Below are positions 50,131 to 59,538 of a stretch of DNA of 64,000 bases, in pieces (position 1 is the stretch's first letter; every line of letters begins with the position of its first letter). Origin of the DNA: Chryseolinea serpens (lineage in GTDB: Bacteria; Bacteroidota; Bacteroidia; Cytophagales; Cyclobacteriaceae); assembly GCF_900129725.1 (NCBI RefSeq), contig NZ_FQWQ01000003.1, forward strand, positions 592,686 to 656,685, given 5' to 3'. The position numbers and the translations under genes are program-made. Under the pieces are notes generated by a model, which saw only the letters and a list, made by a program, of their open reading frames with translations, had not been told where the DNA came from and did not search any database.

Positions 50131-51176
50131 TCCTGCAGCACGTTGCTCAGGAAAGTCGACTTCATCGCCAGCCACAGGAGGAAGCAGAGGACGGCCCATT
50201 GCAGGTACACGAAGTAATAATCGTATGTATCCTTGAACCGCGTCTCTTTGATCTCGGCTTTTTCAAATTGGTCGATCCGCGTAAATACCTGGCTCAGGGC
50301 CTTGTTGTCGGTGGCCCGGAAAAATTCGCCACCGCCGATCTTGGCGATCTTGCGCATCGTGGTTTCGTCCACCGTGTTGTCCATCATGATAGGACGGCCA
50401 AAGAAATCTTTTCCGGCAGGCACTTGTCCCTCCTTGCCCACAACGATCGTGTATATTTTGATGCCATAGGCTGCCGCGAGTTCTGCCGCCGTGATGGGGT
50501 CGATGTTGCCGCCGTTGTTGTCACCGTCGCTCAACAGGATACACACTTTTGATTTGGCCTCCGATTCACTCATCCGGTTGGTCACCACGCCCAGGGCGCT
50601 GCCAATGGCCGTGCCGCGGGTCTCGATCATTTCGAAGTTGATCTCGTTGAGATACGATTTGAGCAGGTCATAGTCGGTGGTGAGCGGTGCCAGGGAAAAA
50701 GCATCTCCCGAGAAAACAACAATACCGATACGATCTTGTAGGCGGCCGCTGATAAAGTTGCGCGCCACATCTTTTGCCGCTTCAAGCCGGTTCGGCACGA
50801 GGTCCGAAATCTCCATCGACTGCGAAATGTCCAACCCGATCATGATGTCGATCCCTTCCGTCCATTGCTCCACCTTTTCATTGGTCCTTTGAGGGCGGGC
50901 CAACGCCACGCAGATAAAGACCATCGCAAACATGAGTAAAAATTCAGGCAGCAGCCGGAAGAGGGTGAGCGGCGACACGTGCAGATCTTTCTGCGTCATG
51001 GCCACGGGCAATTTCTGATTGAACCGATAGCGCCACAGCCAGCGGAACAAGAACAGCAACGGCACAGCGCCGATGCCCCAGAGAAAAGCGGGATTCTCCC
51101 AGGTAAACGCCTTCCACGAAGAAGGCATGAACCATTCCAGCGAGAGCCAGGCGGTGAGATCGGTTGGATTATCCAT
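50127..51176 (-). CDS. BatA-like VWA domain membrane protein
   Basis: The 349-residue protein has two N-terminal spans (FLWGIGAVPLLFLFRWLW, LLPEFLLMFAMVFICVALAR), a von Willebrand A domain with the MIDAS DISQS and metal residues (LLSDGDNNGGNIDP), and a C-terminal helix (YFVYLQWAVLCFLLWLAM). It fits BatA of the Bat aerotolerance/stress cluster, which interacts with MoxR ATPases. It follows a BatD-like protein gene and a DUF58 gene on the same strand. Confidence 0.9.
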   Translation of the reverse strand: MDNPTDLTAWLSLEWFMPSSWKAFTWENPAFLWGIGAVPLLFLFRWLWRYRFNQKLPVAMTQKDLHVSPLTLFRLLPEFLLMFAMVFICVALARPQRTNEKVEQWTEGIDIMIGLDISQSMEISDLVPNRLEAAKDVARNFISGRLQDRIGIVVFSGDAFSLAPLTTDYDLLKSYLNEINFEMIETRGTAIGSALGVVTNRMSESEAKSKVCILLSDGDNNGGNIDPITAAELAAAYGIKIYTIVVGKEGQVPAGKDFFGRPIMMDNTVDETTMRKIAKIGGGEFFRATDNKALSQVFTRIDQFEKAEIKETRFKDTYDYYFVYLQWAVLCFLLWLAMKSTFLSNVLQD

Positions 51177-52080
51177 GTTTCACCTCCTCCAGTTTTTTTG
51201 AAAAGCGTTGGCCGGCAATCGTCTTCAAGGTCTCCAGCGAATCGACCACGGCTGTGTCGTGGCCGTAGATGGCGCCATCTACGGCGTGCAAAGTTTTGCC
51301 GAGGGCCTCGTTGTTTTCCAAGCGCGCAATTTCGCGCGAGGTGAGTTTGGTAAACGGCCGTGCTTCCAGTTGTTCCATGTATTTTTTCCACTGCGAAAGC
51401 GCACGTTCCGTGGTGGGCGCCGAAAAGGTCGCCCGCAAGGCGTCGACCTGCGGCGTGTAGGCCTCCAGGAATTTTTGATGTGCCTGCTGCAGGCGTTTCA
51501 GGCGATAGTGTTTGAGAATGCGCTTGCCAAAGACAAACCACCCGATAATGGACAACACCAGCAGCACGCCGAGCACGATCAGTAACACGACGTAATTGAA
51601 CGCCTTGGGGACATCCTGGTGTGCAATGGAGACTTTGAGCGGTAGGTTTTGGATGGAAAGTGTGTCGGGCAGATCCGGTACCAGCGATGTGAACAGGATG
51701 GTGTCGCTCGCGGAGGTGTAGGTCACGCAATCGCGCGGGTTCAATTGGAACACGGGCAGGCTCAGCGTTTGAATGCGGTCGATCTCGAACGTCGATAAAT
51801 AATATACCACGCTGTCGTAGCTCTTGCCATCTTTGGTTTCGGTGGGGAAGTATTTTTTATGGTCGTATTCGAATGGCGCAAAATTGAAAGCGGAGTCCGG
51901 GAAAAGGATGTTGAGCTTGCTGGGATAGCGGGCTGTGAGATAGTAGCCGGTTTCGTCGCCCACGCGCACGCTGTCCTTGAAGAAACCACTGCGCACGGCC
52001 ACGTCCTGCGCGCGGAGGTGGCCTGCGCTACAGAGAAGAAGAAATAAAGCTATGCACCAGGGCTTATACTTCAGGTTCAT
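51169..52080 (-). CDS. Bat-cluster exported membrane protein
   Basis: The 303-residue protein has a signal peptide (MNLKYKPWCIALFLLLCSAGHLRAQ), a periplasmic beta-rich region to about residue 160, one membrane helix (NYVVLLIVLGVLLVLSIIGWFVFG) and a cytoplasmic helical tail (LKHYRLKRLQQAHQKFLEAY). This layout is like BatD/DUF4381-type proteins that pair with VWA and DUF58 proteins. It overlaps the VWA gene by eight bases, confirming an operon. The individual function is not known. Confidence 0.75.
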   Translation of the reverse strand: MNLKYKPWCIALFLLLCSAGHLRAQDVAVRSGFFKDSVRVGDETGYYLTARYPSKLNILFPDSAFNFAPFEYDHKKYFPTETKDGKSYDSVVYYLSTFEIDRIQTLSLPVFQLNPRDCVTYTSASDTILFTSLVPDLPDTLSIQNLPLKVSIAHQDVPKAFNYVVLLIVLGVLLVLSIIGWFVFGKRILKHYRLKRLQQAHQKFLEAYTPQVDALRATFSAPTTERALSQWKKYMEQLEARPFTKLTSREIARLENNEALGKTLHAVDGAIYGHDTAVVDSLETLKTIAGQRFSKKLEEVKHG

Positions 52081-52084
52081 CCGG

Positions 52085-52963
52085 TCACGAAGTTTTTAGC
52101 GATTTGTTTCTTACTTTAAATAATCGCAGCAGCTTGGGCACATAATCTTCGTCGGTATCGAGCGAAATAAAATTGATCTCATGCTTACGGCTGAATTGCT
52201 CCAGTTCCGCTTTGCGCGACGCGTGCCGCTTGCTGATCTTCTCGCGGAAGTCGCCAAACGACGTGTTGATCCACAACGTCTTTTGCGTCTCCTTGTCGAT
52301 CACCGGGATGATGCCCAGTTTAGGCAGCCGCGTCTCGCGCTTGTCGCTGATGTGAATGACCACCAGGTCGTGGCGACGGGCCAGGGCCTTGAGATTTTTC
52401 TGATATCCCTCATCGATAAAATCCGAAATAAGAATGACCACGCTACGACGCCGGATGGCGTTCAGGGAAAAAGCGATGGCCTTGTTCAAATCCGTTTTCA
52501 GCGACTGGGGTCGCAGCTTGACCAGCGTGCTGATGATCTCATAAGCCTGCGAGTGACCCTTGCTGGGTTTGATATATTTTTCCTTTACATCCGAAAAACA
52601 AATGAGTCCGACGTGTGCCGATTCTTTGGAGGCCGAAAGGGCCAGCACCCCACAGATCTCCTTGCCGATGTCGGCCTTGGTGTTGCCGGGGCTGCCAATG
52701 TCTTCGGAAGCGCTCACGTCGAGGATGAAGAATACCGTTTGTTCTTTTTCCTCGCGGAAGGTTTTAACGAACGTGCCGTGCCCCTTGGCCGAAACGTTCC
52801 AATCGATGATGCGCACGTCGTCGCCGTACTGGTACGGGCGGACGTCGTCAAACTCCAGGCCCGATCCTTTGAACACAGAGTGGAAGTCACCCTGCATCTG
52901 GCTGTTGATGGCCTTGCGGATCTGGATCTCGTAGCGACGTAGTTTTTTTAAAAGCGCTTTCAC
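52085..52963 (-). CDS. DUF58 family protein of the Bat cluster
   Basis: I start at GTG 52963 (VKALLKKLRRYEIQIRKAINSQMQGD), the usual family start; a TTG at 53050 would add 29 residues unlike a family N-terminus. The 292-residue protein has the DUF58 landmark SVFKGSGLEFDDVRPYQYGDDVRIIDWNVSAKGHGTFVKTFREEKEQ and a VWA-like fold with DVSASE. DUF58 proteins work with MoxR ATPases and VWA proteins in envelope stress. The MoxR gene is not in the window. It starts a minus run of three, divergent from the DUF4296 gene. Confidence 0.88.
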   Translation of the reverse strand: MKALLKKLRRYEIQIRKAINSQMQGDFHSVFKGSGLEFDDVRPYQYGDDVRIIDWNVSAKGHGTFVKTFREEKEQTVFFILDVSASEDIGSPGNTKADIGKEICGVLALSASKESAHVGLICFSDVKEKYIKPSKGHSQAYEIISTLVKLRPQSLKTDLNKAIAFSLNAIRRRSVVILISDFIDEGYQKNLKALARRHDLVVIHISDKRETRLPKLGIIPVIDKETQKTLWINTSFGDFREKISKRHASRKAELEQFSRKHEINFISLDTDEDYVPKLLRLFKVRNKSLKTS

Positions 52964-53097
52964 CGGATTGGTACTGAATTTGATTAAAACCCCGCAGGAA
53001 GAAACAAGTTTCCGCCCACCAAGGCCCTTCCATAATAGGGAATTGGCCAAAAATAGAACAATTATGAGTATTTTGCCGATCCAAAATTGAATATAGG

Positions 53098-53484
53098 TTG
53101 AGAAAATCTGCGAAAGGCCTGCTGCATCTGCCCATCACACCCTGGTGTTTTGCCCTGGTGGTGGCCGTGCTGTTTTCGTGCGGAAAAGGGGGAGGCGTCT
53201 CGCAGGGGGTACTCCCCGAGGAGAAAATGCTCGAACTGCTGTCGGATATTTATGTGGTGGAACAAAAAGTGAACAGCCTGGGGCTGAAACGCGATACGGC
53301 CGACCTGATCTTTGAAAAACTGAAAGACAAGGTCTTCGAAAAGGCCGGCACCACCGACTCCATTTTTCGCCTGTCAATGGATTATTATATCGATCGCCCA
53401 AAGATCATGGAGGGCATCTATTCCCAACTGGTTGACTCCATGAACCTCCGGGAGCAACGCATTCTTTCAGGCCAGCCCAAATGA
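53098..53484 (+). CDS. DUF4296 lipoprotein
   Basis: The 128-residue protein begins at TTG 53098, giving a lipoprotein signal LHLPITPWCFALVVAVLFSCGKG with a lipobox Cys; the next ATG (53228) would lose the signal, so the TTG start is preferred. The mature part (EEKMLELLSDIYVVEQKVNSLGLKRDTADLIFEKLKDKVFEKAGTT) matches DUF4296. Such proteins are common next to mutS2 and are of unknown role. It overlaps mutS2 by four bases. Confidence 0.85.
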   Translation: MRKSAKGLLHLPITPWCFALVVAVLFSCGKGGGVSQGVLPEEKMLELLSDIYVVEQKVNSLGLKRDTADLIFEKLKDKVFEKAGTTDSIFRLSMDYYIDRPKIMEGIYSQLVDSMNLREQRILSGQPK

Positions 53485-55844
53485 TCTATCCCGAGTCGTT
53501 CGAAGAAAAACTGGGGTTCAACCAGATCCGCGCAAAGCTGAAGAGCTATTGCCATTCACCCGCCGGCGAAGAGTGGGTGGACCGGATGCGCTTTAGCTCC
53601 GAGCCCGAATTTATACGCGTGCTGCTAAAACAGAACCTGGAATTTCGCCAGATCCTCGAAAAAGCAGAGGCCTTCCCCACACAATATTTCCTCGATGCCA
53701 CCGAATGGATCCAGAAGATCAGCGTGGAAGGCAACTGGCTCGATGCCGACGAATTCCTGCGCATGGCCTATTCGCTGGAGACCATCATGGCCTGCAAGAA
53801 CTTCCTGACCAAGGCCGCCGAAATCTACCCCGAACTGTTTCGCATGACCGAGCCCGTCAGGGTAACGGGAGCGCTGGTGCAATCTATTTTTTCAACCGTC
53901 GACGACAAAGCACAGGTGCGCGACTCGGCCAGCGCCGAGTTGGGTCGCATCCGGAAGAAACTTCGCGATGAACAAGGTCGCCTGCGAAAGTTGGCCGACC
54001 AGATTTTCCGCACCGCCGTGAGCGAAAACTGGGTGCCCGAAGGCGCCCTGCCCACCATCCGCGATGGCCGGGTGGTCATCCCCATCCAGGCCGAACACAA
54101 ACGCCGCATGAAGGGCTTCATTCTCGACGAGTCGGCCACCGGCCAAACCGTATTCATGGAACCCGCCGAAATGCTGGATGCCAACAACGAGATCCGCGAC
54201 CTCGAACACGCCGAGAAACGCGAAGTGATCCGCATCCTGAAAGCCCTCACCGACGACTTCCGTGAACAACTGCCCGTACTGAAAAGCGCCTACCGCTTCC
54301 TGTCGCAACTGGACTTCATCCGCGCCAAGGCCAGATTCTCGGTCGAGATCAACGCCGACCTGCCCATCCTGGAAACAAAACCCGAGATGGTGTGGTACGT
54401 TGCCCGGCATCCCTTGCTCTACCTCAGTCTGAAAGGCAAACGCGATGTGGTGCCACTCACCATCGAGCTCAATGCGCAACAGCGGATGCTCCTGGTGTCT
54501 GGTCCCAATGCCGGAGGGAAGTCCGTGTGTTTGAAAACCGTCGGACTGTTGCAATACATGCTGCAATGCGGCATGCTCATACCGGTGTCGGACCGCTCGC
54601 GGGCGGGAATTTTTCAAGACATCTTCCTGGATATTGGCGATCAGCAATCCATCGAAAACGACCTGAGCACCTATAGCAGTCACCTGCGAAACATGAACGT
54701 GTTCATTCAGTCGGCCGCCGATAAGTCGCTCGTGTTGCTGGACGAAATGGGCTCTGGCACCGACCCCGATTTTGGTGGTGCCATCGCGCAGGCCATCCTG
54801 GACGCCTTGCTCCAGAAACGCGTGTGGGGTGTGGCGACCACCCACTACTATAACCTGAAATTATTTGCCGGCCAGCAACCCGGCATTCGCAATGCTGCGA
54901 TGCGCTTTGATGATCAGCACCTGGAGCCCCTCTACATTCTCGACATCGGCAAGCCTGGAAGCTCGTTCGCCCTGGAGATCGCCCGCAAAACCGGCCTTCC
55001 ACAACAGACGCTGCTAGAGGCCGAAAAGCTCGTGGGCAAGGACCTGGCCGGATTCGAGACCATGGTGCGCTCGCTGGAAAAAGAACGCCATGAGCTGAGC
55101 GAAAAAATAAAACGCATGGAGCGCCAGGAAACCGAATTGAAACAATCGCTGGCCAAATATCAAACGCTGTCCACCGACCTGGAAACACGCAAGAAGGAGA
55201 TCATCAACCGCGCCAAAGAAGACGCGGCCCAATTGCTGAAGAACACCAACCGCGAGATCGAGAAGACCATCCGTCACATCAAGGAGAACAAAGCGGAAAA
55301 GAAGGAGACAATCAAGGTGCGAAAGAACCTCGAGACCCTCACGCAACAAGTAGGCGAGGCTCCTAAAAAAGAAAAGAAGCCGGAGGTAGAACTGAAAGAA
55401 GGCGACCGGGTGCGAATCACAGGCCAGGAGGGCAGTGGCGTGATCCTCAACATCCAGGGAAAAAACGCGACCGTGCAATTCGGTTTGCTAAAGTCCATCA
55501 CCAAACTCGACAAACTCGAAAAGATCACGGCCACGGTGGAAAAAGAAATCGCCGCCAAGCTCCGGTCGGCCGGTATCAACGTCCACGAAAAGCGCACACA
55601 ATTCAACAGCACCCTCGACATCCGTGGGAAGCGCGTCGATGAGGTCATTGGCATACTCGACCAATTCATGGACACGGCCATCTTGCTGGCCCAGGGCGAA
55701 CTTCGCATCCTGCACGGTAAGGGTGAGGGTGTTTTAAGAAAAGTGGTGCGCGATCACCTGAAAACCTACAAACAAGTGGCCAGCATCAAAGACGAACACA
55801 TCGAAAGAGGGGGGGATGGTATTACCGTGGTAGTGTTGAAATGA
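53481..55844 (+). CDS. mutS2: Endonuclease MutS2
   Basis: MutS2 suppresses homologous recombination and can rescue collided ribosomes. The 787-residue protein has a MutS core and clamp without the mismatch domain, Walker A GPNAGGKS at 341-348, Walker B LVLLDEMGSGTDP, a long coiled-coil (LVRSLEKERHELSEKIKRMERQET region, about 515-610), a KOW-like linker and the C-terminal Smr nuclease domain (LDIRGKRVDEVIGILDQFMDTAILLAQGELRILHGKGEGVLRK). Length and domains are full. It overlaps the DUF4296 gene by four bases. Confidence 0.96.
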   Translation: MIYPESFEEKLGFNQIRAKLKSYCHSPAGEEWVDRMRFSSEPEFIRVLLKQNLEFRQILEKAEAFPTQYFLDATEWIQKISVEGNWLDADEFLRMAYSLETIMACKNFLTKAAEIYPELFRMTEPVRVTGALVQSIFSTVDDKAQVRDSASAELGRIRKKLRDEQGRLRKLADQIFRTAVSENWVPEGALPTIRDGRVVIPIQAEHKRRMKGFILDESATGQTVFMEPAEMLDANNEIRDLEHAEKREVIRILKALTDDFREQLPVLKSAYRFLSQLDFIRAKARFSVEINADLPILETKPEMVWYVARHPLLYLSLKGKRDVVPLTIELNAQQRMLLVSGPNAGGKSVCLKTVGLLQYMLQCGMLIPVSDRSRAGIFQDIFLDIGDQQSIENDLSTYSSHLRNMNVFIQSAADKSLVLLDEMGSGTDPDFGGAIAQAILDALLQKRVWGVATTHYYNLKLFAGQQPGIRNAAMRFDDQHLEPLYILDIGKPGSSFALEIARKTGLPQQTLLEAEKLVGKDLAGFETMVRSLEKERHELSEKIKRMERQETELKQSLAKYQTLSTDLETRKKEIINRAKEDAAQLLKNTNREIEKTIRHIKENKAEKKETIKVRKNLETLTQQVGEAPKKEKKPEVELKEGDRVRITGQEGSGVILNIQGKNATVQFGLLKSITKLDKLEKITATVEKEIAAKLRSAGINVHEKRTQFNSTLDIRGKRVDEVIGILDQFMDTAILLAQGELRILHGKGEGVLRKVVRDHLKTYKQVASIKDEHIERGGDGITVVVLK

Positions 55845-55920
55845 GCCCGCATTTATGGCCACCGTCAAGTAACACCTCCCGTAAAAATTATTTCCATCGA
55901 TGCGTCGCGCGAAGCAAAAG

Positions 55921-56175
55921 CTACTGGCTGGCCTTTGAAAGAATGTAAAGCGTAGTGGGGCGCCCGCCCTTCGATTTGTTGGTGCGAATTGATTCTTCCG
56001 TCAAAAATCCGCGGTAGGTCAGCGCTTGAAGCAACTCCCGGACCATATAGTAATTGAAGCCCTCGTTGGGAACAGAGCTTAGAATTTGTTTGATGGTAAA
56101 AGGTCCGGGTTGCGACATCACGGCATCGAAGATCTTTCGCCGCCGGTCATTCGTAATAAGATTGTCAAAATTCAT
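55921..56175 (-). CDS. Small winged-helix-like protein
   Basis: The 84-residue protein reads MNFDNLITNDRRRKIFDAVMSQPGPFTIKQILSSVPNEGFNYYMVRELLQALTYRGFLTEES..GGRPTTLYIL. The order helix, helix, recognition helix and a wing ending in GGRPTTLYIL is a typical winged helix. It could be a small DNA-binding regulator. No target is known. It is alone, convergent with mutS2. Confidence 0.7.
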   Translation of the reverse strand: MNFDNLITNDRRRKIFDAVMSQPGPFTIKQILSSVPNEGFNYYMVRELLQALTYRGFLTEESIRTNKSKGGRPTTLYILSKASQ

Positions 56176-56358
56176 ACAAGTGGGGTTACATGGCTTTAAA
56201 TCGCGCGCAATCCTATGCGCGAATCAAAAATGTATCTCCACGCTGCAATATTTTTGCAGTTTGTAAAATTGGCAGAAAACAGGGCATGAAATACGTCGAT
56301 AACGCTTGACCTACACGTAGACGGTCGGCAGCGATGGAACTAAAATCAAAGATCGATA

Positions 56359-57009
56359 TCAGTTCGTGCGGTGCGTATGCGATGGATGATGCGTGCGATG
56401 ACTCGCCGGAATAGTTTGGTGGATCACAAGTTCGGCAATCAGGAGATTAGGTACCCAACTCAGCCAGGCGATGGTGGCATAGGCTTCTGGAACATTCAGG
56501 CTGTAATGAAAGGAGCTGATGAGCACATACAATCTCAAAGTTACGGCAGCAAACGTCAGAGCATAACTTCGGATCATCCATCGACGGTGACCGGCGATAT
56601 CTTTCTTGCGGATGCGGTTGAGCGCTAGCGCCGTGAAGGCAAACCACAAGCTTGCCTGGAGAAGAAAGCTCGTCAACACCCAGGGGCCACGTTGAATGAA
56701 CAGGCTCATGACGAGGCCGCCCGGCGCGGCAAAAAAGAGGATGCCCATTACGTAGACATATCCCAGAAAGCGATGGGTCTTTTTGAATTTTTGGTTGGAT
56801 TTGGGATGGAGTTGGAAAAGACCGGCCACTAAAATGACGCCGCCCACCAGCACGTGCGCGTAGTAGGCGGGCAAGTACCAGCCCGTGGCAATGGCCGCCT
56901 GTTTCAAACGGAGAAAACTGTACGTTGGGTCGAAATTAAGATAGGTCAGGGCGTTGCCGGCCAGCAGCATGGTAAGGAAAAATGCCAGAACCCACAATAA
57001 GCGTTTCAT
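56359..57009 (-). CDS. DUF2306-like membrane protein
   Basis: The 216-residue protein has about six membrane spans, with HVLVGGVILVAGLFQLHPKSNQKFKKTHRFLGYVYVMGILF and AGHRRWMIRSYALTFAAVTLR, the two His/Arg-rich segments of the DUF2306 family. The C-terminus is His- and Thr-rich. Members resemble cytochrome b561-like proteins and may bind haem; function unproven. It lies 12 nt after the lipoprotein gene at 57022, so the two may be co-transcribed. Confidence 0.82.
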   Translation of the reverse strand: MKRLLWVLAFFLTMLLAGNALTYLNFDPTYSFLRLKQAAIATGWYLPAYYAHVLVGGVILVAGLFQLHPKSNQKFKKTHRFLGYVYVMGILFFAAPGGLVMSLFIQRGPWVLTSFLLQASLWFAFTALALNRIRKKDIAGHRRWMIRSYALTFAAVTLRLYVLISSFHYSLNVPEAYATIAWLSWVPNLLIAELVIHQTIPASHRTHHPSHTHRTN

Positions 57010-57021
57010 GAATAAATTCTT

Positions 57022-58806
57022 CTATGCCGCCGGTTTTGCGTTTAACAGCGCTGTGATGATTTTTTGTAGAAACGCAATATTGTGCCGGTCGATCTCGGTA
57101 AGTTGATCGTCGAACTCCTGTTTTGTCGAATAGCGCGGATTGTAGCTTTGAGGGAATTTGTATCGTTGTTCCTCGGGATAGCTGAGGCCGTAGCTGGCCA
57201 AAATGTCGTCGTACAGGTACATGGCAGTTTCCAATGAAATAAAATCCAGGTTTCTTTTGTCGCGGGTCGTGAATTTGCCGGATACATAACTGCTATCTAA
57301 TTTGATGAACTGCGTCTGCGCAAACGTTCTGTTGCTGGGTAGCGCGGCGATGGAAAAATCCTCATTCAATGAGAAATAGGAATATTGCGGCAGGTTCTCT
57401 TCTTCATACTCTTCCTCCCACCAGTAGGTCGGCAAGTATTTTATCTCCAGTAAATTATCGCTGACCCGTTTGATGTGTTCAACCGACTCTGCCGAAATAG
57501 TAGTAACCGTAAGGGTATCATTTTTTTTGTTATCGAATAAGACAAGCCGGTTTTCGGTATAAAATTCTTCCCGCCCTTCGATGTAGCTGTTGCGGATGGT
57601 GGAAACCAGTGCGCTAACCTGGTCGGTTACCGTTTGGAAGAGCGACCCTTTCGTCTCGATGTAGTCGGTCCACCCGTTCATGGCAAATGGAGTGGTGGAA
57701 ATGCCGGAAATGACCCTATCGAACAATCCGGTTGTCACCAGATACGACGGGAGCATCAGAATGCCGCTGCCCGCGTGGGCCCGGTTGGGTATTTCGCAAA
57801 ACGTTTGATTGCCATTGGCGAAGCGCATTTCACGGGGTAAAAAACCGAAGCTTTTCACCCAAGTCTGGAGGGTGTCATTGGGAAAACCCACTTGGTACTC
57901 CAAGGTGTCGTTATACCAGCCATAGGTTGTATCCTGTTTTACGAGGTAAGCGATATTGTCCTTTCCATAGGGAATGATCATGTCATGGGTGGCGGGTATG
58001 GTCAGTTGTTTGGTTTCAATGTTGAAGTACCCGGTCTTGCCACCTTTTATTACTTCCACAACGTTCGGGCTGTCGAACCCGAGGGTGCCGATCAATTCAT
58101 ATTCGACCGGGATGATGGTGCTTCCGGCTTCATCGACCAATCCCATGGTGTAGTCGGTTGTGGCGGGCTTGCCCTTATCTTCTGCGAGAACCCAGTTTCC
58201 TTGCACGACATAGTAATAATTCTTGGCCTTATACGTGGCATACCAGATCACCGAATCGAAGTTTTGCTGCAGTGCCTTGGCGCGTTCATAGAACGGTGCG
58301 CGTTTTGCAATTTCCTTTTCAGTGTCGACCGACCATTCGATCTGATTCTTGAGTCGTGCGAAGTCGCTGTAGAATTCATCACCATCCAACTGATCGATCA
58401 CGATCGCGCCGTTGCGGAGCGAAAGCCAAAGCACCAACGAGGACGAACCATCGTCTTCATCGCCAAAGTCGACGCCGGGAGGGAAGTTGGCATGAAGCTT
58501 TACGGGCACCGTCACTTTTGTTCCCGTGGCAACAACTTCGATGGCGGCATTGTCAAAAAAGGCTTCGCAGGTAACATATTCCTTTTCCTTGTTTTGCAGG
58601 ATCCCAATCGCCGACAGGATCGACTCACGCGATTGCTTGTTGGTGAACTGTTTCAGGATCACCTCGTCCGACTGGCCGAGCGACGCCTGGAACGACGAAA
58701 GAAAAACGCGGATTTCTTTTTCTGAAGCTTCCTTTTTTACAACGCTGCAAGCCCATGCCAGGCAGGCCACGGCAGCAATAATCCAGATCGTCGTGGATGT
58801 TTTCAT
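57022..58806 (-). CDS. Large lipoprotein with WG-like repeats, unknown role
   Basis: The 594-residue protein has a lipoprotein-type signal (MKTSTTIWIIAAVACLAWACSVV). The first 180 residues are helical then beta-rich; residues about 215-300 show WG-repeat-like units (MGLVDEAGSTIIPVEYELIGTLG, KTGYFNIETKQLTIPATHDMIIPYGKDNIAYL). The C-terminus (RNLDFISLETAMYLYDDILASYGLSYPEEQRYKF) resembles a YARHG-type region, weakly. I cannot name a function. A terminator hairpin separates it from the gene at 58949. Confidence 0.75.
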   Translation of the reverse strand: MKTSTTIWIIAAVACLAWACSVVKKEASEKEIRVFLSSFQASLGQSDEVILKQFTNKQSRESILSAIGILQNKEKEYVTCEAFFDNAAIEVVATGTKVTVPVKLHANFPPGVDFGDEDDGSSSLVLWLSLRNGAIVIDQLDGDEFYSDFARLKNQIEWSVDTEKEIAKRAPFYERAKALQQNFDSVIWYATYKAKNYYYVVQGNWVLAEDKGKPATTDYTMGLVDEAGSTIIPVEYELIGTLGFDSPNVVEVIKGGKTGYFNIETKQLTIPATHDMIIPYGKDNIAYLVKQDTTYGWYNDTLEYQVGFPNDTLQTWVKSFGFLPREMRFANGNQTFCEIPNRAHAGSGILMLPSYLVTTGLFDRVISGISTTPFAMNGWTDYIETKGSLFQTVTDQVSALVSTIRNSYIEGREEFYTENRLVLFDNKKNDTLTVTTISAESVEHIKRVSDNLLEIKYLPTYWWEEEYEEENLPQYSYFSLNEDFSIAALPSNRTFAQTQFIKLDSSYVSGKFTTRDKRNLDFISLETAMYLYDDILASYGLSYPEEQRYKFPQSYNPRYSTKQEFDDQLTEIDRHNIAFLQKIITALLNAKPAA

Positions 58807-58903
58807 AATATCATTTAGACAACCCGTGTGGGGTTAGAAGTTATAGTTTAGCCAGTAAGGGCATGACCTTTTTGCGATAAACAAAATGGCCTCCATCCAC
58901 AAA

Positions 58904-58930
58904 AAAAGCTTCCCTTTCGAGGAAGCTTTT
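58904..58930 (-). terminator. Rho-independent terminator of the lipoprotein gene at 58949
   Basis: A 10-bp stem AAAAGCTTCC/GGAAGCTTTT with a 7-nt loop has a run of seven T residues on the minus strand. It ends the transcript of the gene at 58949-59428 and lies before the next minus-strand gene. Confidence 0.8.
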
Positions 58931-58948
58931 CTGTAGGGTATAAAAACC

Positions 58949-59428
58949 TTAAGGTCTTGTGAAGACAAACGTCCAATCGCCTTCCACTGACTCCGTGCGG
59001 CCGTTGTTAAAGCCCGGGCCGGAGTAGGTGAAGTGAATGGTCAGGGTTTTGTCGGAGTTGGAGAGTGTATAGTCCATGGCCTGCAGATCGCTTTGGCGCA
59101 CGATACCAGAACTGATCGCGGCAGGCTGGAATTTCCAGTCATCTTCTTTTTTCCAAGGGCTCACACTGGGCCATGAGGTGGCCGTGCTGGTGTAGTGATA
59201 GGTTCCGCCTTCGGTGAAATTGCCAGAAATGGTGAGTTTCATGCCGGGATATTCTGCCGTCCGGTCCGAGGGATCTGCGGCTGAGGTGAGCGTCCACTGA
59301 TCGGATTTGAGCTTGTTTAATTGCGTTTCCTCTTCGGATTGCTTGTTCTCGTCCTTCTTGCAACCATTGAAAGAGAGCGCTGCGCTAACAAGGATCAAAA
59401 GGGTAAATACTCGGTTCAAATGTTTCAT
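58949..59428 (-). CDS. Small lipoprotein with a lipocalin-like beta domain
   Basis: The 159-residue protein has a lipoprotein signal (MKHLNRVFTLLILVSAALSFNGCKKD), then a Glu/Gln-rich linker and a beta-rich domain with QWTLTSAADPSDRTAEYPGMKLTISGNFTEGG and LTIHFTYSGPGFNN. The W..L..A and G-x-W-x-F pattern resembles lipocalin-like DUFs of Bacteroidota. It has its own terminator and no clear partner genes. Confidence 0.8.
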   Translation of the reverse strand: MKHLNRVFTLLILVSAALSFNGCKKDENKQSEEETQLNKLKSDQWTLTSAADPSDRTAEYPGMKLTISGNFTEGGTYHYTSTATSWPSVSPWKKEDDWKFQPAAISSGIVRQSDLQAMDYTLSNSDKTLTIHFTYSGPGFNNGRTESVEGDWTFVFTRP

Positions 59429-59538
59429 GCGTTAACTGTTAATATTACGAAGATGCCAGTAAAAATAATAAAATCAAACCGTATCCCCTTGCGGGGATGA
59501 AACATATCTTAATGGCTTCCGGTCCCCGGTTGTAACCG

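Noticed and set aside
50127-53050. Calling the Bat-type genes a defence system
   Set aside because: DUF58, a BatD-like protein and VWA are the ordinary aerotolerance/envelope-stress cluster; no nuclease or other effector is present.
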